A stretch of 64,000 bases of DNA from contig CAWIHK010000001.1 of assembly GCA_963835935.1 (NCBI GenBank), positions 434,001 to 498,000 of the forward strand, read 5' to 3'. The position numbers were made by a program, and so were the translations under genes. Below are positions 45,699 to 53,244 of the stretch, one piece after another (within the stretch, counting starts at the first letter, position 1; each line of letters starts with the position of its first letter). Origin of the DNA: CAWIHK01 sp963835935. GTDB taxonomy: Bacteria; Bacteroidota; Ignavibacteria; UBA10030; CAVZMI01. The notes beneath the pieces were generated by a model, which saw nothing but the letters and a program-made list of their open reading frames with translations, made no database searches and was not told the origin of the DNA.

Positions 45699-46618
45699 TT
45701 AAAGCTTCTGAATAACGGAACTGAGGTTCCTGTAAGGGAATCGATTTGCAAAGAATCGCGTAAGTTCGGAATCCTGACCAACGGTAATGACGGAATATTT
45801 TTTCCCATCGGTAAGAAAAGCGAGCAGAATTTTATAACTGTCATAGTCGAAACGATGTTGGATTGGCGTCCATTGTTCTGATGCTTCGTTTGACCGCCGC
45901 ATGCTTCCCACTAAGCACCAGTTGAATATATAAAAAGATTCATGCACATCATTCCGTGTTGATGATTCTGTAATCACTACCACACCCGGATACGGCCATG
46001 CTTTCACACGCCGCTCTTCAAAAGCCAAATAGAAGCGGCTGTTATAAGCCGCCGGTTCTTCTTCTTCAACGCAGGCTCCACGGCACTGACCCAGATGGTA
46101 AGAAAAACAATACGACGAACCATTTTCCAATTTCAATAATCGTGCACAAAGTTCATGAGTCTTAAGAATCGAAGCAAGATATTCCTTCATCTGTTTTTTA
46201 TGCTTGAAGACTGCAAGGATTGGCGAACCGCTGGTAACATCCAGATATTCTACTTCCTCAATTTTTATGCTTGCATATCCTTTTGTCGTTATTGATTCGC
46301 GGAGGATAATCAACGGTCGTATTCGCCGAGCCATCTGATTATATAGCGGACGCAATTCTTTTATCAATCTCGATTCCAACAGTAGTGCGCCGAGTTCGCC
46401 GGCTGTTTCTTTACATTCAATACGATCGATTTGTTTGCAGAGGCGTTTTTCTCTTCTGGAATTAAAATGAGCGCGAATTCGCGAGCGGAGCTTCTTGCTT
46501 TTCCCGACATACAATAATTCACCTGCTTTACCATAAAAGAGATAAACTCCGGGACTTTCCGGGATGGATAAAATAAGTTCTCGTCTATTTTTTGAAGAAG
46601 CTGTTTTGATCTACTCAC
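45699..46618 (-). pseudogene. GIY-YIG nuclease/UvrC-like protein with an N-terminal frameshift
   Basis: GTG 46618 overlaps the pdxB stop by four bases (GTGA) and begins a frame VSRSKQLLQKIDENLF. The remaining protein is in another frame: ILSIPESPGVYLFYGKAGELLYVGKSKKLRSR (the GIY-YIG motif as GVY...LYVG), then LGALLLESRLIKELRPLYN, and a UvrC-like YHLGQCRGAC segment. One base near the TTATTTTATCC run (46566-46577) restores one frame of about 305 aa. The conserved overlap start and the otherwise intact sequence suggest a recent mutation or a homopolymer error. The protein likely cuts DNA in repair. Its C-terminal part is duplicated at 42585-42917. Confidence 0.78.
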
Positions 46619-47778
46619 CCTTTGAGACTAAAGCCAAGTTGCTGAAAAATCTCGTTCAGCTCTGGATTGGAGGATTTTGTTACAATCCAATTTTTGAATT
46701 CGTACCGTTTCGGATAATTCCTCCGGAGATTTCTAAAATAGTCTGCGCGCTGGTGTATTTCCAGATTCAGTATTTTCCGTAGATCGGCATCGTCACGTTC
46801 GATATCATAGCATTGTTTGGCTACGTCGAGAAGAATATTTTGAATAGAACGGTGTGAGTCATCAATCTTTATGATATTATTTTCCAACTTCTCAAACCAT
46901 CGATCACGCTGACATCGGTAATCAATATCGAAAGCCGCACAGAATGAGTTGAAGATCATTTCTGCGCCGTTCATTTTGCCGTCATACGAATGACCGGCTA
47001 TATGAGGTGTCCCGAGATCGACATCATGTAAAATATCAACATCAATATTTGGTTCGTCCGCCCAGACATCGAATATACAAGCGCCGAGTCGGCGAGTTGC
47101 AAGATTATTTTTCAATGCGGCTGATTCTATCACTGCACCTCGTGATGTATTTATTAGAATTGTTTCGGGTTTTAGTTTGGACAGAAATTGATCGTTAACC
47201 AGATGATAAGTCGGATCCGATCCCTTGGAAGTCAGCGGAACATGTAGTGTCACAATATCTGCGTCAAAAATTTTGTTTAAGGGACAATATCTTTCATGAT
47301 CTCCGGAGGCTCGTTCCAATGGCGGATCGTTAAGCAGAGTTTTTAGACCGATAGCTCTGATAACTTGTTCGACTTTTTTACCTACGTTGCCGACGCCGAT
47401 GATTCCGGCCGAAAGATTGTTCAATTGAATTTTCTTTTTTTCTGCGATTGTCAGCAAAGCAGTCAACACGTATTCCGCAACCGATTGCGCATTACTTCCC
47501 GGAGCACTGGCGAAAGCAATGTTGTGTTCGCGTAAATAATCGATATCAACATGGTCAGTGCCTATCGTCGTGGTTCCGACGAACCGGACATTGCTCTTCT
47601 CCAGAAGAGCTCGATCGACTTTTGTAACCGATCTTACAATAAGTGCATCGGCATGTTCTACAGTATCTGGCCGAATGCTGTGTCCGTCCGATAATATTAT
47701 TTTACCGAAAGGCGAGTACATCGCCTCCACGTGCGGGATATTCTTATCGGCGACAATATTCAATTTGTTTTTACTCAT
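46615..47778 (-). CDS. pdxB: Erythronate-4-phosphate dehydrogenase
   Basis: 387 aa, NAD-dependent 2-hydroxyacid dehydrogenase of the pyridoxal-phosphate pathway. Motifs: ADKNIPHVEAMYSPFG start, ADALIVRSVTKVD, GTTTIGTDHVD, NAQSVAEYV, NAD site GIIGVGNVGKKVE, INTSRGAVIES, and TPHIAGHSYDGKMNG, which is typical of PdxB and holds the catalytic His. The C-terminal extension (about 285-387) also fits PdxB rather than other members of the family. It shares four bases with the GIY-YIG gene. Confidence 0.93.
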   Translation of the reverse strand: MSKNKLNIVADKNIPHVEAMYSPFGKIILSDGHSIRPDTVEHADALIVRSVTKVDRALLEKSNVRFVGTTTIGTDHVDIDYLREHNIAFASAPGSNAQSVAEYVLTALLTIAEKKKIQLNNLSAGIIGVGNVGKKVEQVIRAIGLKTLLNDPPLERASGDHERYCPLNKIFDADIVTLHVPLTSKGSDPTYHLVNDQFLSKLKPETILINTSRGAVIESAALKNNLATRRLGACIFDVWADEPNIDVDILHDVDLGTPHIAGHSYDGKMNGAEMIFNSFCAAFDIDYRCQRDRWFEKLENNIIKIDDSHRSIQNILLDVAKQCYDIERDDADLRKILNLEIHQRADYFRNLRRNYPKRYEFKNWIVTKSSNPELNEIFQQLGFSLKG

Positions 47779-47855
47779 TAAAATAAAGTAGATGATGAAT
47801 ATGAGAAATGCAAGAATTGGGGGAAGTCGGGAAAAATTATATCAAACAATATCGA

Positions 47856-49556
47856 TCAAACTATTCGTCGTGTTACGCGGTTGACTTCTTCAGTTGTGGT
47901 AATGCCTGCAATTGCTTTTTGCAATCCATCAAAATACATATCCTTGAAATTGTTGGCGATTGCAAGATTTTTTAATTTTCTTGTGGTTATTTCCCCATGA
48001 ATCACTTCACGCATATCTTCATTGACCATGAAAACTTCATGAAGCGCGATTCGTCCTTTATAACCGGTGCCGCTGCAGAACGAACACCCGTGTCCGCGAA
48101 AGAGCTTGGTCCCGGCGGGAAGTCCGGATAATCCGTTCATCAGCAATTCCTGCTCCGATGGTTCATATTCTTCCTTGCACCGTGAACAAATTCGGCGGAC
48201 AAGGCGCTGAGCCATCACGCCGATTACCGATGCACTAACCCAGAATGAAGCGATCCCGAGATTGATCATTCGTGAAATCGCACCAAACGCGTCGTTTGTA
48301 TGTAATGTACTCAGCACAAGATGGCCGGTTAAGGCGGCTTCAGTGGCTATCATTCCGGTTTCGGCATCACGTATTTCACCAATGAGAATGATGTTCGGAT
48401 CCTGACGGAGAATAGCGCGTAATGCTGAACCGAATGTCAAACCTCGCTCAGTTGCAACCTGCACCTGATTCACCAAAGGCAATTTATATTCTACCGGATT
48501 TTCAACAGTAGTGATGTTGCGGGTCATACTTTTTATTTCATTGAGAGCAGAGTAAAGTGTGGTCGTCTTTCCGCTTCCTGTTGGGCCTGTAACAAGAATA
48601 ATTCCATTTGGCAGACGAAGTAATGACCGAAAAACTTCGACGTTATGTTTTGAAAAGCCGAGATTATCAATGTCGATCATTGCCGACGATTTTGATAGTA
48701 ATCGTAGAACAGCTTTCTCACCTTCGATGAGAGGAAGTGTGTTGACGCGGACATCGAATACACGATCGCCATAGGTAAGCGTGAGGCGTCCGTCTTGAGG
48801 AATGTTCCTCTCGAACATATCCATACTGCATTTCGATTTTATGACAGACATGAGTCCGAGATGAACTGCTTTTGGGAGCGACAAAATGCGCTGGAGCACG
48901 CCATCGATGCGAAAGCGAACCAGGATTTCTTCCTCCATCGGTTCGATGTGGATGTCGCTCGCGCCAGTTTTTGCTGCGCGGAGAAAAATCTCATCGACAA
49001 GCTGCGCCAGGTTAGTTTCCGAAAATCCATCCACCAATTTCATCGCTTCATGGGAACCGCTTACGCGAATGTCGAATTTTTCGAGCTTCAGCGTCGAAGC
49101 GATTTGCTGGACGCGGTCGACAGCTCCAGTATATTTTCGAAAAGCGGCTTCGTAATCCAATATCGTGCTGATCACCGGTAGAATTCTACAACCGGATAAT
49201 TTCTGTAATTGTGTTATAATTTCTTTGGTTGGAATATCAATGAAAGCGATATTCAATTCGAGTCCGATGCGGAAAACGGGGATCACTCGAAACTTGTTCA
49301 TCTCTTCTTCGGAGAGTATTTGTCCGGGAGCAGAATCAATTTCCGATGCAATCGACATACGAGGATAATGGAATGCCGCACAAATAGCATCCACGATTGC
49401 GTCTTCAGGAATATTATAGACCGTGACAAGCGCCCGTGCAAGACCAATATCTCGGATCAACGTTTGGAATTGGCCTTTTCGAATTTCGAGAGTTTCCGCC
49501 GAGATGACATCTCGCGCAACCAGTGTGTCTAATAATTTTTGAACGTCAGGGGTCAT
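47856..49556 (-). CDS. GspE/PilB-type secretion/pilus ATPase
   Basis: 566 aa. An N-terminal MshEN-like domain (about 1-140) comes first, then the ATPase: GASDIHIEPMEEEILVRFRIDGVL, Walker A GPTGSGKTTTLY near 330, Asp box TVENPVEYKL, Walker B ILIGEIRDAETG, His box LTGHLVLSTLHTND, and the CxxC...CxxC zinc element (CSRCKEEY ... CSFCSGTGYKG). It powers type II secretion or type IV pilus assembly. No pilin, platform or secretin gene lies nearby, so it works with partners encoded elsewhere or in signalling with the receiver protein of the same operon. Confidence 0.93.
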   Translation of the reverse strand: MTPDVQKLLDTLVARDVISAETLEIRKGQFQTLIRDIGLARALVTVYNIPEDAIVDAICAAFHYPRMSIASEIDSAPGQILSEEEMNKFRVIPVFRIGLELNIAFIDIPTKEIITQLQKLSGCRILPVISTILDYEAAFRKYTGAVDRVQQIASTLKLEKFDIRVSGSHEAMKLVDGFSETNLAQLVDEIFLRAAKTGASDIHIEPMEEEILVRFRIDGVLQRILSLPKAVHLGLMSVIKSKCSMDMFERNIPQDGRLTLTYGDRVFDVRVNTLPLIEGEKAVLRLLSKSSAMIDIDNLGFSKHNVEVFRSLLRLPNGIILVTGPTGSGKTTTLYSALNEIKSMTRNITTVENPVEYKLPLVNQVQVATERGLTFGSALRAILRQDPNIILIGEIRDAETGMIATEAALTGHLVLSTLHTNDAFGAISRMINLGIASFWVSASVIGVMAQRLVRRICSRCKEEYEPSEQELLMNGLSGLPAGTKLFRGHGCSFCSGTGYKGRIALHEVFMVNEDMREVIHGEITTRKLKNLAIANNFKDMYFDGLQKAIAGITTTEEVNRVTRRIV

Positions 49557-49557
49557 G

Positions 49558-49875
49558 TCAATTGAAGATACTGTCTAAATCATTCTGCGAAAATGTTTCG
49601 TTCGACTTTTGCTCTTCTTCTAATTCCTGCCGCAGAAGCAAAAGCTCATCGATCTCCTGAGCGCTGTATTGTCTCGGAATTAATGAGCCTTTCATGCTGA
49701 AAGGATTTTCTTTCAACGCTGATAGCGATAATGGAAGGCCGCAATTACCGCAAAATTTATCGTCATGGGAATTATAACCATTGCAGCGGTCGCACAAAAA
49801 ACCGATTGGCGTTCCACATTCATGGCAATATTTTCTGTGCGGATCGTTTTCACTTTTACAGCGTCGACATTCCAT
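49558..49875 (-). CDS. Small zinc-ribbon protein
   Basis: 105 aa with three CxxC pairs in the first 45 residues: CRRCKSEN, CHECGTP, CDRCNGY and CGNCGLPL, a double zinc-ribbon. The remaining part is acidic and helical (SAQEIDELLLLRQELEEEQ). It lies one base after the receiver gene and one before gspE, so the three are one operon. It may be an adaptor protein; no catalytic motif is present. Confidence 0.8.
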   Translation of the reverse strand: MECRRCKSENDPHRKYCHECGTPIGFLCDRCNGYNSHDDKFCGNCGLPLSLSALKENPFSMKGSLIPRQYSAQEIDELLLLRQELEEEQKSNETFSQNDLDSIFN

Positions 49876-49876
49876 G

Positions 49877-50284
49877 TCATGCTTTCACTGATTGATTCTT
49901 GATATGTTCGACCGCTTTCATTATTATATCTTGAAATTTTGCTTCTTCAAACGGTTTGAGCAAATACGAAAATGCTCCCGCCTCTTTTAGTTCGAGCACC
50001 TTTTCTTTTGTCGAGATTGAAGTGATCATCAATACCGTTGCGTTTGGATCGAGTTTTCTAATTTCCTGCAGAGTTGCTATGCCGTTCATTTCCGGCATTA
50101 CATAATCGAGCAAAACAAGATCCGGATGCGAGGCAGTGTATTGCTCTATGCCTTCTTTTCCATTCGTTGCCATCAATATTTTTGTGAAGCCCATTTTATG
50201 CAGATAAGCTGAAATCAATCCACGCAAGTGAACCGAATCGTCTGTAATTAAAATTTTTATTTCTGCGAGTGAACTTTGTTCCAT
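49877..50284 (-). CDS. CheY-like single-domain response regulator
   Basis: About 135 aa from ATG 50284, which has GGAGG seven bases upstream; an earlier ATG at 50299 would place that site inside the gene. Receiver motifs: ILITDDSVHLR (acidic pocket), LVLLDYVMPEMNG (phospho-Asp), VLMITSISTKE and SYLLKPFEE (Lys). There is no output domain. It starts the operon with the zinc-ribbon and GspE genes. The decayed PAS sensor just upstream on the other strand may once have been its partner. Confidence 0.88.
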   Translation of the reverse strand: MEQSSLAEIKILITDDSVHLRGLISAYLHKMGFTKILMATNGKEGIEQYTASHPDLVLLDYVMPEMNGIATLQEIRKLDPNATVLMITSISTKEKVLELKEAGAFSYLLKPFEEAKFQDIIMKAVEHIKNQSVKA

Positions 50285-50505
50285 TGGAAGGACCTCCATA
50301 ACAAAATATCGGGAACATTTTCGAAGTATTCCCGGATCACATACTTTCTATTATTTTCGGCAGAAAGAAGGTTGATCTTTAATAAACTTTCCTGAGGTTT
50401 TCTCCGATAATATATCCGAAGGAGTATCGAAACGAACTTCAGAAAGAGTCGGTCCAAATGGAATAAATACACCATCTTCTCCGACAACATGTTGAGGAAT
50501 ATTTT

Positions 50506-50840
50506 GGGAATATTGATGCAGTACCGGAAAATCTGAAAAACTTTTTAGAGAAAATTAATTCTGCCTTCAAAGAACTGGATAGAAACATAGAACGACGAAA
50601 ACAAGAAGATGACGAAATGCGCTTGCTCGTACAATCTGTGACAAATTCTACCGATTGCATTTCAATAATCGATTTGCAGGAAATAATTCTTTTTGTCAAT
50701 AAAACATTCCTCAAATGTGTATGATTATACCGAAGGATGGAAAGGTGCTCTCAATGGAAGCATTGCTTTCATTAATGGTTGGAGACGAAGAAAGTCAGGT
50801 GATGGTTGCAATGCGGGATATAACCGGACGAGAACATTAG
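50506..50840 (+). pseudogene. Remnant of a PAS-domain sensor protein
   Basis: The first frame gives NIDAVPENLKNFLEKINSAFKELD, then LLVQSVTNSTDCISIIDLQ and ILFVNKTFLKCV before a stop at 50722. The next frame continues YDYTEGWKGALN, and a third ends VMVAMRDITGREH, the usual end of a PAS domain. Two frame changes and the loss of a start and of any kinase domain show decay. This is all I see in the 610 bases between the receiver and HEPN genes, apart from the short repeats after it. Confidence 0.65.
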
Positions 50841-50890
50841 AATGTCGAATGACGAATGACAAATGTCGAATGAAGATTGAAGAATGGCGG
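50838..50890. repeat. Short degenerate GAATGnC repeats
   Basis: Consecutive near-copies of an 8-10 base motif (GAATGTC, GAATGAC, AAATGTC, GAATGAAG). A related CGTCATTCGTAATTC stretch occurs at about 40292-40307. Such motifs are common intergenic repeats in FCB genomes. Confidence 0.55.
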
Positions 50891-50895
50891 AAATA

Positions 50896-51342
50896 TTATA
50901 CTCCATAATTCTTTTTGCAATATGATTTGATGAGATCTACACTTTCAAGCAAACAAGGTGAAAATTCTAAAGTTTTTATAACGATTTCATCGTAAACACG
51001 AGGCACATATTCATGTGCGATCGTATTTCGTAATTTTCTGATTTCTATGAATAAATCCGCATTCTTTATCAATCCTTTTTTTTCAGCGTAATTAATTCCG
51101 TCTCGTATTGAACCTGTGTCTTCCAAATCAAATATCTGAATCGATTTAAATATTTTTTGAATAATTATATCGCTTAATCGAGCAAATCTTGATGTGAATG
51201 AATCAAGAACCTCGAGTTCCTCGTTGGTATATTTTTCTTTAATACCGATGTTCTTACACTTTTGATAAGAGTAATTAAAAATGTCCGTCGCTTCTTTCAA
51301 AAGGATTAGCTCCTCCGACAAAAGATTAGTAATATCTTTCAT
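50896..51342 (-). CDS. HEPN toxin (HepT-like) of an MNT/HEPN pair
   Basis: 148 aa, all-helical, with the RNase motif RX4H in RKLRNTIAHEY (about residues 106-116), typical of HepT-like HEPN toxins that act on RNA or are themselves modified by the partner. Its ATG overlaps the antitoxin stop (ATGA). It is longer than the second HEPN protein at 56424 and not closely similar to it. Confidence 0.83.
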   Translation of the reverse strand: MKDITNLLSEELILLKEATDIFNYSYQKCKNIGIKEKYTNEELEVLDSFTSRFARLSDIIIQKIFKSIQIFDLEDTGSIRDGINYAEKKGLIKNADLFIEIRKLRNTIAHEYVPRVYDEIVIKTLEFSPCLLESVDLIKSYCKKNYGV

Positions 51343-51620
51343 AATTGGATACTCTGTTTATAAATATTTTTTAAAAATGCGCTGTTTAATTCAGGAGTTG
51401 TTATTAAATCTATTTTTTGTTCATCGATCAGCAAATCCAACGAAGTCTCGATTTTTAATTTTTCATCTAATTTAATTTTGTCGGATATTATCAGAAGATC
51501 AATATCACCCCCTTTTTTGGAATCATCGACTCGCGAACCAAACAAAAACACCTTCGCATTATTATCATATTTATTGATAGCGGATTTAATCGCATCTATT
51601 TCAGATTTCTTTAGTCTCAT
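51339..51620 (-). CDS. MNT-type nucleotidyltransferase antitoxin
   Basis: 93 aa from ATG 51620 (a longer frame to 51713 adds an unlikely Phe/Leu-rich tail). The minimal nucleotidyltransferase signature is VFLFGSRVDDSKKGGDIDLLI: GSR followed by DxD. Proteins of this group neutralise HepT partners, in known cases by adding AMP to the toxin. It overlaps the toxin gene by four bases. Confidence 0.85.
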   Translation of the reverse strand: MRLKKSEIDAIKSAINKYDNNAKVFLFGSRVDDSKKGGDIDLLIISDKIKLDEKLKIETSLDLLIDEQKIDLITTPELNSAFLKNIYKQSIQL

Positions 51621-51751
51621 GATATTAAAGATCGCACACAATTTTAAAAGAAGCAAGAAATCTAGGAGAATCCGAATAAATTTGAAAAAGGGTAAATCTG
51701 AAAAGTGAGGCAATCGACTACATTAGGAGAAGCAACACTGATGACGGCATA

Positions 51752-52873
51752 CTATTCATTTCGTTTCAATTCCGGATAAAATTCCTGAACTTTCTCAATA
51801 AAATGCCATGCTGATGCGTCCCAAGTAAATCGTTCTGACCAAGCTCGTGCTTTTGCCGACATTATTGCCAGCCGTTCCGGTTGCTGTAAAAGTTGTGAAA
51901 TTGATTCTGCCAACAGTTGTACATTGTTATCCGGAACAAGAATGCCAGTCTCATTATGCACGATTGAATCTCTCAAACCGGGAACATCGTAAGCCACAAC
52001 GGGAGTGCCAGCGGCGTTTGCTTCGATGACCGTGATTCCCCATCCTTCCTTTTGGGAAGTTGTAACAAACAGCGAGGCATTTCCGAGCAACTCGGCTTTT
52101 TCATTTTCTTTGATTGGGCCGACGAAATCAATATATGGCGTAAGGTTTTTTTGTTTTGAATATTGTTGAAGTGCAGGAAGATGATCTCCGATCCCGGCAA
52201 TTTTCAACCGGACATCTGGAATACGGCGCAGGATAAGAGCGAGCGCATCTATAATGTGTTCAATCCGTTTATACTTTTTTATCCTGCCGAAATAGACAAG
52301 AGTCGGTGAATTATTTTTGTGAGCGACAGTTTTGCGAAATAATGAATGATCGATGGCGTTGTGAAGGATGTCGATCTTTCCCGGATTGTACCCCAACTCT
52401 ATCAATTCTTTCCGTGTGCTTTCGGATACTGTAAACATCGGAACATCGGAATAGTTTCGAGGTATCGCTTTTTCTTTCCGATAAATGTAGCATGCCATCG
52501 GCCAGAAGAGTTCGCGGAATAATGTCCGGCCGTGCAAGTGATGGATTATTCCAACCAATGGTTGGCGGACATATCGATGTGTATTTAACGGTATCTTCGA
52601 AATATCATCGACGACAAGATCGAAATGGTCGTGCGCAAAATGTCGAAGATAATAATTCCGAAATTGATAATGAAAGAAAAATTTATTTCCGATATGGATT
52701 GTGTTGATGCCATCGATTGTTTCTTCAGGTGCGGCACCGGGGAAAGAGTGCGCCACAAGTGTGACCCGATGACCGTTCGCGACTATACGTTTAAAAATTT
52801 CATGAAGATGAACTTCGGCTCCACCTGCCTCCGGATTCCGGATACACCGCCAATTGATTACAAGGATATTCAT
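51752..52873 (-). CDS. Family 4 glycosyltransferase (GT-B)
   Basis: About 373 aa from ATG 52873; a TTG at 52897 is also in frame, and neither has a clear ribosome binding site. The N-terminus MNILVINWRCIRNPEAGGAEVH shows the donor/acceptor loop of GT4 enzymes. The C-terminal half has LVYFGRIKKYKRIEHIIDAL and the EX7E motif in EGWGITVIEANAAGTPVVAYDVPG. It transfers a sugar from a nucleotide donor, probably in surface glycan or glycolipid synthesis. It is a single gene next to an MNT/HEPN pair. Confidence 0.88.
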   Translation of the reverse strand: MNILVINWRCIRNPEAGGAEVHLHEIFKRIVANGHRVTLVAHSFPGAAPEETIDGINTIHIGNKFFFHYQFRNYYLRHFAHDHFDLVVDDISKIPLNTHRYVRQPLVGIIHHLHGRTLFRELFWPMACYIYRKEKAIPRNYSDVPMFTVSESTRKELIELGYNPGKIDILHNAIDHSLFRKTVAHKNNSPTLVYFGRIKKYKRIEHIIDALALILRRIPDVRLKIAGIGDHLPALQQYSKQKNLTPYIDFVGPIKENEKAELLGNASLFVTTSQKEGWGITVIEANAAGTPVVAYDVPGLRDSIVHNETGILVPDNNVQLLAESISQLLQQPERLAIMSAKARAWSERFTWDASAWHFIEKVQEFYPELKRNE

Positions 52874-53244
52874 ATAACAATAATAAGAACAAATCAATCT
52901 GATTACAATCAGTTTTTTAATAGCTATTCAGATCAAAATTATTTCTTGAATATCACACTCATTTTTCTTATATTTATTTGCTTTAACTTGTTTTGCTCTG
53001 GAATCATGGCGTGAGATGCGGATAAAAAGGCACATTGCATCGAACGTTCATTGGTGAGTGAATACTTCCGTGTTCTTATACAGATCCACGAGATCAAATG
53101 GGGAGTGTAGAACATACATTCTTTATTTTAAGAGAAAAGCAAAATCTTTTCCGAATGAGATCACAGAGTATATCGCACCTCTCGATTATGCCATGAAATT
53201 ATTATTAAAATTTATACACTATCAATAACATATTCAGGGAAACT
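52874..53244. other. Divergent intergenic region, nothing recognised
   Basis: 371 bases between the glycosyltransferase and hppA starts. AT-rich; it should hold promoters for both genes, but I could not assign a convincing pair of boxes and saw no hairpin or RNA gene. Confidence 0.4.

Noticed and set aside
50838..50890. Possible CRISPR-like array
   Set aside because: Units are 8-10 bases, degenerate and without spacers; no cas genes in the window.
52625..53014. 129-aa open frame opposite the glycosyltransferase start
   Set aside because: Mostly the complement of the glycosyltransferase gene; no domain or ribosome binding site.
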